Shown here piece after piece: positions 26,749 through 36,249 of a stretch of 64,000 nucleotides of DNA. The number at the start of each line of letters is the position of its first letter. Within the stretch, counting starts at the first letter, position 1. This stretch comes from Paenibacillus sp. USDA918EY. GTDB lineage: Bacteria; Bacillota; Bacilli; Paenibacillales; Paenibacillaceae. The translations under genes and the position numbers were made by a program. The DNA is taken from positions 112,684 to 176,683 of the forward strand of contig NZ_WTWY01000013.1 of NCBI RefSeq assembly GCF_009870825.1, given 5' to 3'. Below the pieces are notes generated by a model that made no database searches, was not told the DNA's origin, and saw only the letters and a list, made by a program, of their open reading frames with translations.

Positions 26749-26783
26749 AAAAAGCAGCTCACTTTAAAAAGTGAACTGCTTTT
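26749..26783. terminator. Bidirectional terminator between galU and the ligase-like gene
   Basis: A 15-bp stem (26749-26763 with 26769-26783). The one C-A mismatch on the plus transcript becomes a G-U pair on the minus transcript, and six T follow on the minus side. It therefore serves the minus-strand gene best. Confidence 0.8.
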
Positions 26784-26795
26784 CCTCTGTTTCTA

Positions 26796-29255
26796 CTAAA
26801 AGTTTATCTTAACAAATTCCTCAATCGATTCTTTTTCGCTTGGGTTTGCTTTTATGAGTTGGTCATACACAGCCTGGTCGTTCGAACCTTGCTTCATCAA
26901 TGCCGCTATATACCAATGAGCGATCTCACGATTCGTCGGATCGCTGAAATCCTGAGCGATACCCATTTTTAACGTCTCAGAAGCCTTGTCCAGCTGGTTG
27001 GTCATGTAGTACATTTTTCCGGTATCAAGAATCATAATCGGTGAATTGGAAAACGGACGGCCAGCCATTTGCTCTTTTGGCAGGGTAGCCAAATGCTTCA
27101 GACCGGCTTGAACCTTTTCAAAGGCGGCGATTCCTGATTTAAAGTACTTCTCTTTTGCAGCAGTATCTCCCTGGCCAAGCGCCGTATACCCAAGCTCAAA
27201 ACCTTGCGTGATCATCTTCTCATACCATTCGATATCCCAGTTGAACTTTGGTGCACTTGCGACCAGAATTTCATAGGCCTTGTCGTTTTCATTTTTCAGC
27301 TGGTAATTGGTAATGAGTCGGTTGATCATGCTTTTATTGTAAGGCTCTTTTTTCAGCGCATCCGTCAGGAGCGAATTCGCCGCATTGTAAAAGTCGTCGT
27401 TTTGGGTCTGTTTATACACCGATTGATACAGCGAAGACATCAGCAGCACGGAATCCGGATGGGTATGACGAATCTTCAAGTCCTTATCCAGAGCTGCTTT
27501 GATTTCCTCATAAGAGGTGCTCGTTTGCGCTATTTTTTTGGCCTCCAGACCGGCATTGCTTGCCTGTACAAAACGAACCGAAGTAATCAGCACGATGATC
27601 CCACAAATGCCGACCACCAAACTATAGATCCAACCTGCACCCTCTGTTTTCCAGGCCATCTTCTTCAGCGGTTTGCTGTCCATTGCAGCGGCCATGCCGC
27701 CAAGTCCTATGAACACCAACATCCCAATAAATACGTAACTCATGTTAAAGTCCAAAATACTGTGAATAAGAATGGACAAAGTCAGTATGAGGTACAGAAA
27801 ATATGAATCTTTTCTTTCCGCATCCGATTGGATATATCCGCGAATATATTTATAGAAAATAAACAGGACAAATGCCATGAAAATAACGAAACCGACAATC
27901 CCTACTTCCAACAAGTACTGAACGAAGAAGTTATGCGCCTGACGGCTTGTGTACGGGTTGTTCTGATACTTCTCGTACAATGCAGCCCAAGCGCCGCCGC
28001 CGGCCCCGAGAAGCGGGTAATCTTTGACGACCTTCATGCCGTCTTTATAAAACGTAATCCGCTCCAGCACGCTGTGCTGATTGAAGTTGATATTCTCAAG
28101 ACGCGTACTGATGTTTTGCGGCAAAACATTGCGTACGCTGGTTCCGATAAGCAAAAAGGAAACGACGCCAACAACGATAACCGATCCGATCGGAATCCAC
28201 AGACTGGCAAGCTTTTTAGCTGAAGCCTTAGCCAGTCCCTGTTCCATTTTAGGGGCAAGCAATGCTTGAACGACCCAGCCGATGATAGCAACAACAGCAG
28301 AGGTAATTAAGAGAAATGCCCATCCTTTAACAGCTCCGCCAGCTTCGAATTTTTGGTTCAGTTGGAGTCCCAGATCAGTAACCTCTTTGGAAATGGCGAG
28401 GGAAGCAATGCCTGCAATCGCGCAATATACAACCCAAAGAATTTGCTTCGCCGGCTTAAGAAAAAGAAGCAGAAGAACGAACACAACAGGCAGCATAACC
28501 AGACCGCCACGGGAAAGCGTGAGCAATATCGACACAATAATCGGTACCAGCATAAATGCGTGAAAGGCCTGGCCGTACCATTTTTTCGAGCGAATCAGAC
28601 AGAACACGGCAGCAAACAAAAATGCCATGAGGAATGCCGCATATGTATTGGCATACTGGAAGACGGAGGTCAAACGCAGACCGTTGGAATCCGTCATCAC
28701 CGCATCGGTATATTTACCGTGCAGCACAGCATTCGAAAACCAAACGACAAGCGTGCCTGCAAATTTCCCATGACCGAACCAGTTCAGGAAACCGAACCAT
28801 ACAATAATATACGCGACCGTCATGATCGTCGTCTGAATGATCTTATTCGCTCTCTGATTCTGGAGCAGGTAGATGCTAATAATGAACATGATGGCGTACA
28901 GGCATTCAATCAGCACCATATTCATCGCCAAATAATGCGAAGCCGCTCCAAAATACGACAATAGGTATGTAATAGGGAGCAACAGCACCGCTAGAGGAAG
29001 CCAGTCCCGCTGCTCATTAAGTTTAAAGCTTTTGTAGTAGTTGACGATCCATAGGAACAGCAATACTGAACCCAAGGCAATCGCCCAAAACAAAGGCTTC
29101 TCAAACTCTAACATCTGACCGTTAAAAAGCGCTACCTGAAAGGGAGTCCAAACTAAATATGCTATCATGGCAACAATTAACACCCATAGAAGCGCAGGCT
29201 TTTTATCGACGTTACTCGACCTTTTCGCCTGTTTACCGTATACTGGATTAGACAA
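26796..29255 (-). CDS. O-antigen-ligase-like membrane protein with C-terminal repeat region
   Basis: About 819 residues. A dozen or so hydrophobic segments fill residues 20-590. The Wzy_C/WaaL-type core includes a large loop with LGAGGGAWAALYEKYQNNPY and ROAH-like text (TSRQAHNFFVQYLLEVG). A soluble tail of about 240 residues (590-819) looks like tetratricopeptide helices. This family joins or polymerises lipid-linked glycans; in Gram-positive S-layer clusters a Wzy_C protein is the proposed protein O-glycosyltransferase. A TTG at 29255 is preferred because AAGGAG lies nine bases upstream; an ATG at 29264 is almost on top of that site. It is alone on the minus strand at the head of the glycan block. 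Confidence 0.85.
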   Translation of the reverse strand: MSNPVYGKQAKRSSNVDKKPALLWVLIVAMIAYLVWTPFQVALFNGQMLEFEKPLFWAIALGSVLLFLWIVNYYKSFKLNEQRDWLPLAVLLLPITYLLSYFGAASHYLAMNMVLIECLYAIMFIISIYLLQNQRANKIIQTTIMTVAYIIVWFGFLNWFGHGKFAGTLVVWFSNAVLHGKYTDAVMTDSNGLRLTSVFQYANTYAAFLMAFLFAAVFCLIRSKKWYGQAFHAFMLVPIIVSILLTLSRGGLVMLPVVFVLLLLFLKPAKQILWVVYCAIAGIASLAISKEVTDLGLQLNQKFEAGGAVKGWAFLLITSAVVAIIGWVVQALLAPKMEQGLAKASAKKLASLWIPIGSVIVVGVVSFLLIGTSVRNVLPQNISTRLENINFNQHSVLERITFYKDGMKVVKDYPLLGAGGGAWAALYEKYQNNPYTSRQAHNFFVQYLLEVGIVGFVIFMAFVLFIFYKYIRGYIQSDAERKDSYFLYLILTLSILIHSILDFNMSYVFIGMLVFIGLGGMAAAMDSKPLKKMAWKTEGAGWIYSLVVGICGIIVLITSVRFVQASNAGLEAKKIAQTSTSYEEIKAALDKDLKIRHTHPDSVLLMSSLYQSVYKQTQNDDFYNAANSLLTDALKKEPYNKSMINRLITNYQLKNENDKAYEILVASAPKFNWDIEWYEKMITQGFELGYTALGQGDTAAKEKYFKSGIAAFEKVQAGLKHLATLPKEQMAGRPFSNSPIMILDTGKMYYMTNQLDKASETLKMGIAQDFSDPTNREIAHWYIAALMKQGSNDQAVYDQLIKANPSEKESIEEFVKINF

Positions 29256-29359
29256 AGTTTCCATTCTCCTTTTTGTGAGATTCGACAATATTTTAGCATA
29301 TTGAATCAAAGCGGGCTAGATTTCCATACGCTAGGCCCTCCTAGAACCTGAGTTACTAA

Positions 29360-30655
29360 TTGGTGGTGTTGGCTATTAGAAATAAAATTTACAAAACTAC
29401 ATATAGAATGGCTGTCTTTTTTAAACCCGTTGCAATGCAGATTTTGTCACCAGCTTTAAGACAGAAAGTAAAGAGGATTCTGTTGAAAAGGGCTTACCCC
29501 TTAGATAAAGAAACTATTAAGGGGAAAATGTCTGATTTAACAAAAGGGGTGAATTTGATAGGTTATGCACGGGCAGAGATGGGAATAGGTGAATCATGCA
29601 GAATCGCTGCCAAAAGCATGGAAGCTGCAGGAATTCCATTTGGCATTCTTAACTTCACTGGAACAAACAGCGCTAGAATGTCCGACCTTTCTTGGTCACA
29701 TAAAGAGATACCTGATCCATTATATAGTATTAATTTGATTCATATAAATGCCGAACAAATGATGGAGGTATATGCCGAATACGGTAATTCTCTGTTTCAA
29801 AATAGGTATAACATTGGTTACTGGCACTGGGAACTACCTGATTTTCCGGATGAGTGGGTAGAGAATTTTGAATTGATGGATGAAATATGGGTTCCTTCAA
29901 ATTTTGTTGCCGATTCAATATCAATTAAAAGCCCGGTACCTGTTGTAAAAATCCCACATTCAATAAAGGTGGATATTCCTGAGTCGCGAAACAGGGAGTT
30001 CTTTGATCTTCCGGAAGCCCCCTTTTTGTTTTTGTCCATGTATGATATGAATAGCTATCAGGAACGTAAAAACCCGTGTGCTTCGATTGAGGCTTTTAAG
30101 ATGGCATTTGAACCAAATGATTTTCAGGTAGGGCTTGTGCTCAAAGTGAATAGTTATAACAGTAATCCGTCCGAACTTAACAAACTTTATGAGACCATAG
30201 GAAACTACAAGAATATTTACTTAATCAAGGATACAATAAGTCGTAACGATGTTAACGCATTGCTTTCTGTAGCGGATAGTTTCGTTTCACTTCATCGAAG
30301 TGAGGGTTTTGGGCTGGGATTAGCTGAGGCAATGTATCTAGGGAAACCAGTTATTGGTACAAATTGGTCCTCTAATACAGATTTTATGAGTCATAATAAT
30401 TCGTGTCCTGTGGACTATAAGTTGGTTCAGGTCGGACAAGATTACGGACCATATAAAGCCAATCAGTATTGGGCAGAACCAGATATTGAACATGCAGCCT
30501 ATTATATGAAAAGGCTTGTTTCGGAAGAGCATTTCTATCTTCAGATAGGAGCGAGGGGGAGAGAATATATTAAAAAGAACTACTCTCCAGTAGCAGTAGG
30601 ACAACTAATAGAAAAACGCCTCGAATATATTTATAAGTGGAAATTTGGAGGATAA
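29360..30655 (+). CDS. GT4-family glycosyltransferase
   Basis: Up to 431 residues; the start is uncertain (TTG at 29360 or a nearby codon). The text from GVNLIGYARAEMGIGESCR is the usual beginning of a group of GT-B enzymes. The C-terminal donor site is recognisable as SLHRSEGFGLGLAEAMYLGKPVIGTNWS near residues 315-340, the EX7E-type motif of retaining GT4 enzymes. With GDP-mannose genes next door, GDP-mannose or a derivative is a likely donor. This gene begins the AT-rich block, and base composition changes sharply here. The ribosome site of manC (GGAGG) lies inside its last codons, so the two are coupled. Confidence 0.85.
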   Translation: MVVLAIRNKIYKTTYRMAVFFKPVAMQILSPALRQKVKRILLKRAYPLDKETIKGKMSDLTKGVNLIGYARAEMGIGESCRIAAKSMEAAGIPFGILNFTGTNSARMSDLSWSHKEIPDPLYSINLIHINAEQMMEVYAEYGNSLFQNRYNIGYWHWELPDFPDEWVENFELMDEIWVPSNFVADSISIKSPVPVVKIPHSIKVDIPESRNREFFDLPEAPFLFLSMYDMNSYQERKNPCASIEAFKMAFEPNDFQVGLVLKVNSYNSNPSELNKLYETIGNYKNIYLIKDTISRNDVNALLSVADSFVSLHRSEGFGLGLAEAMYLGKPVIGTNWSSNTDFMSHNNSCPVDYKLVQVGQDYGPYKANQYWAEPDIEHAAYYMKRLVSEEHFYLQIGARGREYIKKNYSPVAVGQLIEKRLEYIYKWKFGG

Positions 30656-30656
30656 T

Positions 30657-31733
30657 ATGACTATAACTTGCGTATTAATGGCAGGAGGAAAAGGAGAAAG
30701 ATTTTGGCCTAAAAGCCGAACAAATTTGCCGAAACAATTTTTGAACATTTCTGGGAATAAGTCGATGATTCAGCAATCTATTGAAAGATTAGAAAAATTG
30801 GTTGATATCGACAAGGTTTTTGTGGTAACTAATGGCCTTTATGCAGAATTAATTAAAGCTCAAGTTCCTCATCTTCCTCACGAGAATATTATTGTTGAAC
30901 CTATAGGCAGAAATACTGCACCTTGTATCGGTCTGGCTTCAATAATAATCGAGGAGCGATATCCTGACAGCACAATGATTGTTCTTCCATCTGATCATAT
31001 CATTGAGAATGAAGAAGGATTTATAAAAATTCTCAAAACAGCAGTAGAAGTTGCACAAGATAATCGAAGTCTAGTGACATTGGGTATCGAGCCTTCCTAT
31101 CCTGAAACTGGATATGGATACATCGAAAGTTTAGGCGAAGAATATTGGATTAATGATTTGGAAGTTTATAAGGTAAATAAGTTTGTCGAAAAACCGGATA
31201 TTGTAACTGCCCAGAAATATTTGCAGTCGGGGAATTTTTACTGGAATAGTGGTATCTTTGTTTGGAGAACTGAAGTTATAAGAAGATATATCAAGGATTT
31301 AATGCCCGAAATGCATGATATATTGGAAACAATGCGAGTTTCGTTTAAAGGGGTAGATCGAAACAAGGTTATCGAAAGTGAGTTTATAAAAATGCCAGAT
31401 CAATCAATTGATTATGGTATTATGGAAAAGGTTCACGACATTTATGTTATTCCATGTGTATTTGGATGGGATGATGTTGGAAGTTGGACAGCTTTAGAAA
31501 GAATAAATGAACTTGATGAACATGGAAATGTTATCAAAGGGAATATCCTCAATCTGGATACAAAAAGATGTATTATTGAGAGTAATGGGAAGCTAATAGC
31601 GACATTAGGTATTGAAGATTTAATTATTGTTGATACAGAAGATGTCACACTAATATGTGCTAAAGATAAAGCGCAAGAGGTCAAGTTATTATTGAAAGAG
31701 CTTAGAATGCAAAAACTAGAGCAATATTTGTAA
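30657..31733 (+). CDS. manC: Mannose-1-phosphate guanylyltransferase
   Basis: A 358-residue nucleotidyltransferase with LMAGGKGERFWPKSR near residues 7-21, PKQFLNI, PIGRNTAPC and FVEKPD. It makes GDP-mannose from GTP and mannose-1-phosphate. It lacks the C-terminal phosphomannose isomerase domain of long ManC proteins, so mannose-6-phosphate must be supplied elsewhere; no manA or manB is in the window. The ATG at 30657 follows GGAGG. The frame extends 12 bases upstream to a TTG that is part of the ribosome site. Confidence 0.93.
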   Translation: MTITCVLMAGGKGERFWPKSRTNLPKQFLNISGNKSMIQQSIERLEKLVDIDKVFVVTNGLYAELIKAQVPHLPHENIIVEPIGRNTAPCIGLASIIIEERYPDSTMIVLPSDHIIENEEGFIKILKTAVEVAQDNRSLVTLGIEPSYPETGYGYIESLGEEYWINDLEVYKVNKFVEKPDIVTAQKYLQSGNFYWNSGIFVWRTEVIRRYIKDLMPEMHDILETMRVSFKGVDRNKVIESEFIKMPDQSIDYGIMEKVHDIYVIPCVFGWDDVGSWTALERINELDEHGNVIKGNILNLDTKRCIIESNGKLIATLGIEDLIIVDTEDVTLICAKDKAQEVKLLLKELRMQKLEQYL

Positions 31734-31763
31734 ATTATTTATCTTAAGGAGAATGATTTAATT

Positions 31764-32729
31764 ATGACAAAAAGTGCATTGATTACCGGAATTACTGGAC
31801 AAGATGGCTCTTATTTGGCTGAACTTTTACTTGAGAAAGGTTATAAAGTTTACGGTTTACGTCGTAGAACAAGTACACCGATGATGGAAAATATCGAGCA
31901 TATTAAAAATGAAATTGAATTTATTGAGGGAGATCTACTAGATCAAGGTTCTCTTGTAAATGCAGTTAAAATCTCTAACCCAGACGAAGTATACAATCTT
32001 GCTGCTCAGTCATTTGTTGGGACCTCATGGGATCAACCGTCGTTGACTGGCCAAATTACAGGGATTGGGGTAACTAATCTGCTTGAAGCTGTACGCTCCA
32101 AAAAGCCTGAGGCAAGATTTTATCAGGCTTCCAGCAGTGAAATGTTTGGCAAGGTAATGGAAACTCCGCAAAAGGAAACAACACCATTTTATCCTCGGAG
32201 TCCTTATGGAGTTGCTAAGGTCTATGGTCACTGGATAACTGTGAATTATCGCGAAAGCTATGATTTATATGCGTGCTCTGGAATCCTATTTAATCATGAA
32301 TCACCGCGGCGTGGGATAGAATTTGTTACTCGGAAAGTCACTACAGCTGCCGCTCGAATTAAATTAGGATTACAAAATGAGTTGCGGATGGGCAATTTAG
32401 ATGCTAAACGGGATTGGGGCTTTGCAGGAGATTATGTGAAAGCCATGTGGCTAATGCTACAACAAGACAAGCCGGATGACTTCGTAATTGCAACAGGTGA
32501 GACACATACAGTGCATGAATTGGTCGAAATTGCATTTAGCCATGCTGGATTGAATTGGAGAGATTATGTAGTAATTGATCCTAAATTTGTTCGTCCTGCC
32601 GAAGTGGATCTACTGTTGGGGGATTGCACAAAAGCTAAAGAAAAATTGGGTTGGAAGCTTGAAGTTGGTTTTGAAGACCTTGTGAAAATGATGGTAGATA
32701 GTGATATAGAGAAATTTAAATCATGCTAA
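31764..32729 (+). CDS. gmd: GDP-mannose 4,6-dehydratase
   Basis: A 321-residue short-chain dehydratase with an N-terminal ITGITGQDGSYLAELLL (residues 6-22), the Ser/Tyr/Lys site (SSSEMFG, then YGVAKVYGHW) and the family stretch NHESPRRGIEFVTRK. It converts GDP-mannose to GDP-4-keto-6-deoxy-mannose. The partner reductase (Rmd for D-rhamnose, Fcl for L-fucose) is not in the window. Some Bacillales Gmd enzymes can also do the second reduction. It directly follows manC, with an AAGGAG ribosome site. Confidence 0.95.
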   Translation: MTKSALITGITGQDGSYLAELLLEKGYKVYGLRRRTSTPMMENIEHIKNEIEFIEGDLLDQGSLVNAVKISNPDEVYNLAAQSFVGTSWDQPSLTGQITGIGVTNLLEAVRSKKPEARFYQASSSEMFGKVMETPQKETTPFYPRSPYGVAKVYGHWITVNYRESYDLYACSGILFNHESPRRGIEFVTRKVTTAAARIKLGLQNELRMGNLDAKRDWGFAGDYVKAMWLMLQQDKPDDFVIATGETHTVHELVEIAFSHAGLNWRDYVVIDPKFVRPAEVDLLLGDCTKAKEKLGWKLEVGFEDLVKMMVDSDIEKFKSC

Positions 32730-32771
32730 AGTGGTTATAAAACCCTTGATGTATGAGGGGTTTCAATTGGA

Positions 32772-33566
32772 GTGATAATTATTTTACATGCATTATGGAA
32801 CTATAAGTCTCTAGTGTTTGGTTTGATTAAAAGGGATTTCAAATCTAAGTATTTAAATTCGGCGTTGGGGTCTCTTTGGTCAATACTAAATCCTTTAGCA
32901 ATCATCTTAGTTTACACTTTAATTTTCTCACAAATTATGGGGGCTAGGCTGCCAGGTGACAATAATACTTTGGCATATAGCATCTATTTGTGTGCTGGCC
33001 TACTTCCTTGGCAATTATTCTCTGAAATGTTGAGTAGACTGCAAAACATTTTTTTAGAACAAGGATCGCTTTTGAAAAAGGTCAGCTTTCCTAGAAGTGC
33101 GTTACCAATTTATACTTCAATATCAGCTAGCATCAATTTCTCTATTATATTCCTGCTTTATATTATTTTTCTTATAGCAATTGGTAAATTTCCAGGCGCC
33201 GTATTTATTCATGTGTTTCCTTTGCTGCTTTTTCAACAAGTCTTTGCACTTGGATTGGGAATTATTATTGGCACATTAAATGTTTTTTTTCGTGACATTG
33301 GCCACATTCTTGGTGTTATCCTGCAATTTTGGTCATGGTTAACTCCACTAGTATATGCACGTTCTATTATACCTGAAAAATTTCAGGTTTTTATAAATTG
33401 GAATATCATGGTCCCTCTTGTTGAGGGTTACCATAATATATTCTTATATAATAAGGCACCTGATTATATCTCGATATTACCTCTTTGTCTTGTAAGCATT
33501 CTTTTGTTGTTCTTTTCTTATATTGTATTTAAAAAGTTGGATAAAGAAATGGTGGATGAACTCTAA
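32772..33566 (+). CDS. wzm: ABC-2 type glycan exporter permease (Wzm/TagG-like)
   Basis: A 264-residue permease with about six hydrophobic helices. The N-terminal text (LVFGLIKRDFKSKYLNSALGSLWSIL split over the amphipathic start and first helix) is typical of polysaccharide and teichoic acid exporters. It pairs with the ATPase that follows, with one base of overlap (TAATG). The start is probably GTG at 32772. A small hairpin (AAAACCC with GGGGTTT, about 32738-32763) lies just upstream and could attenuate transcription weakly. It exports the finished lipid-linked chain. Confidence 0.9.
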   Translation: MIIILHALWNYKSLVFGLIKRDFKSKYLNSALGSLWSILNPLAIILVYTLIFSQIMGARLPGDNNTLAYSIYLCAGLLPWQLFSEMLSRLQNIFLEQGSLLKKVSFPRSALPIYTSISASINFSIIFLLYIIFLIAIGKFPGAVFIHVFPLLLFQQVFALGLGIIIGTLNVFFRDIGHILGVILQFWSWLTPLVYARSIIPEKFQVFINWNIMVPLVEGYHNIFLYNKAPDYISILPLCLVSILLLFFSYIVFKKLDKEMVDEL

Positions 33567-34807
33567 TGTATATCATTGAGGTTAATAATCTAACCAAAAT
33601 TTATAAGAAGTTCCCAAGTAAGTGGTCCAGAGTTTTAGAGTGGACAACAAAAAGAAACTTGCATAAGGATCTTCCTGTTTTGAAAAATATCTCATTTAAA
33701 GTTAAGCAAGGTGAATCGGTAGGAATTATTGGCCACAATGGGGCAGGAAAAAGTACATTATTAAAGATATTAACTGGTACTACTCAACCGACTTCTGGTA
33801 AGGTTGTGACTAAAGGGAAAGTTTCAGCACTACTTGAATTGGGAATCGGTTTTCATCCGGATTTTACTGGCCTGCAGAATATTTATATGCTAGGGCAAAT
33901 AATGGGGATGAATAATCGAGAGATAGAATCTGTTATACCTGATATTATAGAATTTGCTGAAATAGGCGAGTATCTCTATGAACCTGTAAGAACATATTCC
34001 AGTGGAATGTCAGTAAGGTTGGCTTTCTCTACTACGACTGCTATTCGACCAGACATATTGATAGTAGATGAGGCTTTATCGGTTGGGGATACTTATTTTC
34101 AACATAAGTGTTTTGAGAGAATTAGAAAGTTCAGAGAAGAAGGTACTTCTTTGTTGTTTGTTTCCCATGACCCATCAGCGGTAAAAAATTTGTGTGATAG
34201 AGCAATACTATTAGACCAAGGTTGTGTAATTAATGATGGCTATCCAGATGATGTTTTAGACTACTATAATGCAATAATAGCTAAACGAGAGGCCGAATAC
34301 GAAATAAAGCAAAGTATTTCCGGTGACAAAAAAAGAGTAAGATCCGGGAATAATTATGTATGTATTAAAAAAGTTAGTTTATTATCTAATAATTCGGATG
34401 TACAAGCAGTTCAAGTGGGAGAGGATGTTATCCTAAGAGTAGATCTGGAATGTAATCAAAATGTTATAAATCCAACAGTAGGATTTATAATCAAGGATCG
34501 GTTGGGAAATGAAGTTTTCGGTACGAATACCTATCATTTGGGATTAGTACAAGGAAATTATTCTCAAGGAGATTCGTTCTCAGTTGATTTTAATCTATCC
34601 CTTAATTTGGGGGTAGGTAGTTATAGCATTACAGTTGCAGTACATGATAGTTATGAACATATTGAAAAAAACTATGATTGGTTAGATTACGCAAAGACTT
34701 TTCAAGTAATTCCTGGGAAAGAGGCATTATTTAAGGGGGTTGCTTTCTTACCTACTTCTGTTGTTTCTCATAGAGAGGGTGTTATTTCATGTCAGGAGAA
34801 GAGATAA
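33566..34807 (+). CDS. wzt: ABC glycan exporter ATPase with Wzt-type C-terminal domain
   Basis: A 413-residue protein. The ATPase domain (residues 1-245) has Walker A GHNGAGKST (56-64), signature TYSSGMSVRLAF and Walker B DILIVDEALSVGD. An extra domain of about 140 residues (270-405) contains GFIIKDRLGNEVFGTNT, the hallmark of Wzt C-terminal carbohydrate-binding domains. In Gram-negative O8/O9a systems that domain recognises the modified chain end and so licenses export. A cap-making methyltransferase gene follows directly, which fits. It overlaps the methyltransferase gene by 19 bases. Confidence 0.93.
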   Translation: MYIIEVNNLTKIYKKFPSKWSRVLEWTTKRNLHKDLPVLKNISFKVKQGESVGIIGHNGAGKSTLLKILTGTTQPTSGKVVTKGKVSALLELGIGFHPDFTGLQNIYMLGQIMGMNNREIESVIPDIIEFAEIGEYLYEPVRTYSSGMSVRLAFSTTTAIRPDILIVDEALSVGDTYFQHKCFERIRKFREEGTSLLFVSHDPSAVKNLCDRAILLDQGCVINDGYPDDVLDYYNAIIAKREAEYEIKQSISGDKKRVRSGNNYVCIKKVSLLSNNSDVQAVQVGEDVILRVDLECNQNVINPTVGFIIKDRLGNEVFGTNTYHLGLVQGNYSQGDSFSVDFNLSLNLGVGSYSITVAVHDSYEHIEKNYDWLDYAKTFQVIPGKEALFKGVAFLPTSVVSHREGVISCQEKR

Positions 34808-36216
34808 CTTTAAAACAAATAAAAGAAAGAATTAAAGAGAATTTAGCTAAGGCTAAGTCTATGAGTATAGGCACTCAAAGAAATTCACTCGATAACGATA
34901 TATCGAAACTTATGACGCAATTAAGAATTGAAAATGCTCAAGTTAATCGAGCGTGGGATGTAAATCCTGAATTCTTAATTACCTCACATAGACGTTTCAT
35001 TGGTAAATTTATAGTCCTTGGAAAGAAGTTTGTAAGAAAATTTCTCCGTTGGTATGTTGGTCCGGCATTCTTAAAACAAAGAAACTTTAATATTAGTGCT
35101 ACTAAAAATATAAATTCCATTAATGATTTATTAATCAAGATCATGGATGAGCGTAAGGAATTGATGAATAAATTTAATGAACTGGAATTTTATAAGCATG
35201 ATATGATTATAAAAAATCAGCTAATTGATAATTTGAATTTTGAAAAGGATAAATTAAATGTACAGATCCTTGAGTTAGTAAAGAAAAATGAGACATTAAG
35301 TCATAAAGTGAACTTACAAAACGAACAAATAATTGAAATTTTAAATCATATTGAGGCAATTAAAATAAAAATTAATAGTGATAGTAATTCGCTAAGTTTG
35401 GTAGATAAAAAAATAGAGCAACTCGACTCAATGGTTGGATTCACCAACGAAAGATTGAGACGTCTAAAAAAACAAACTAATAAAAATAATATAACCTATA
35501 TCGAAATGAAAGATTCCGCAAGAAGTGTACCTGAAGATAATGTTTCAGGTAACCAACTAGATTATCTATTATTTGAACAGAAATATCGTGGGTCAAGGGA
35601 AACAATTATAAAAAGACAAGAGGTATACCTGCCTTATTTTAAACATTCTAAAAAGGTACTGGATATTGGTTGCGGCAGGGGGGAATTCATTGAATTATTG
35701 CTTCAACAGGGTATTCAGGCACAAGGTATTGATTTGAATCAGGAAATGGTGGAGTATTGTCAAGAAAGAGGCTTCGATGTAAGCTATTCAGACGCCAATC
35801 AATATTTATCCAAAATGGATGGACCGGTATATGATGCAATATTCATGTCGCAGGTTATTGAACACCTCTCCTTCAAAGAATACTATTCCTTATTGGAGCA
35901 GATTCATAAGTGTTTGCTTCCAGGAGGATTTGTAGTGATTGAAACTATTAATGTGCAAAGCGTTTTTGCCATGAGCAATTGGTTTTATATGGATCCAACT
36001 CACGATAAACCGGTTCATCCAGAAACACTAAAGTTTGTTATTGAAAGTATAGGCTTTGACCGAATCGAAAAGAAATTGTTAAGTCCTGTGTCTGAAATGC
36101 AAGTTCCTAAACTTCAGGTTGAAGGGGAAGAAGTCGATAATTTTAATAGATATTTCGAAAATTTGAGTAATTTCATCTATGGCTATCAAGATTATGCGAT
36201 TATTGCTTATAAATAA
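34789..36216 (+). CDS. Coiled-coil SAM methyltransferase, chain-terminator type
   Basis: A 475-residue protein. The N-terminal 100 residues are basic (LKQIKERIKENLAKAKS) and a coiled coil covers roughly residues 110-235. A class I methyltransferase domain lies at about 260-475, with motif I VLDIGCGRGEF near 290 and DPTHDKPVHPET near 402. This looks like the WbdD-class or WsaE-class enzymes that methylate the non-reducing end of ABC-exported glycans and set chain length. No kinase domain is present, unlike WbdD. It is coupled to the Wzt-type ATPase gene by overlap. The coiled coil may act as the length ruler, by analogy only. Confidence 0.87.
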   Translation: MSGEEITLKQIKERIKENLAKAKSMSIGTQRNSLDNDISKLMTQLRIENAQVNRAWDVNPEFLITSHRRFIGKFIVLGKKFVRKFLRWYVGPAFLKQRNFNISATKNINSINDLLIKIMDERKELMNKFNELEFYKHDMIIKNQLIDNLNFEKDKLNVQILELVKKNETLSHKVNLQNEQIIEILNHIEAIKIKINSDSNSLSLVDKKIEQLDSMVGFTNERLRRLKKQTNKNNITYIEMKDSARSVPEDNVSGNQLDYLLFEQKYRGSRETIIKRQEVYLPYFKHSKKVLDIGCGRGEFIELLLQQGIQAQGIDLNQEMVEYCQERGFDVSYSDANQYLSKMDGPVYDAIFMSQVIEHLSFKEYYSLLEQIHKCLLPGGFVVIETINVQSVFAMSNWFYMDPTHDKPVHPETLKFVIESIGFDRIEKKLLSPVSEMQVPKLQVEGEEVDNFNRYFENLSNFIYGYQDYAIIAYK

Positions 36217-36249
36217 TCCTTACTAAATAGGATAAAGGAAAATGTAATA

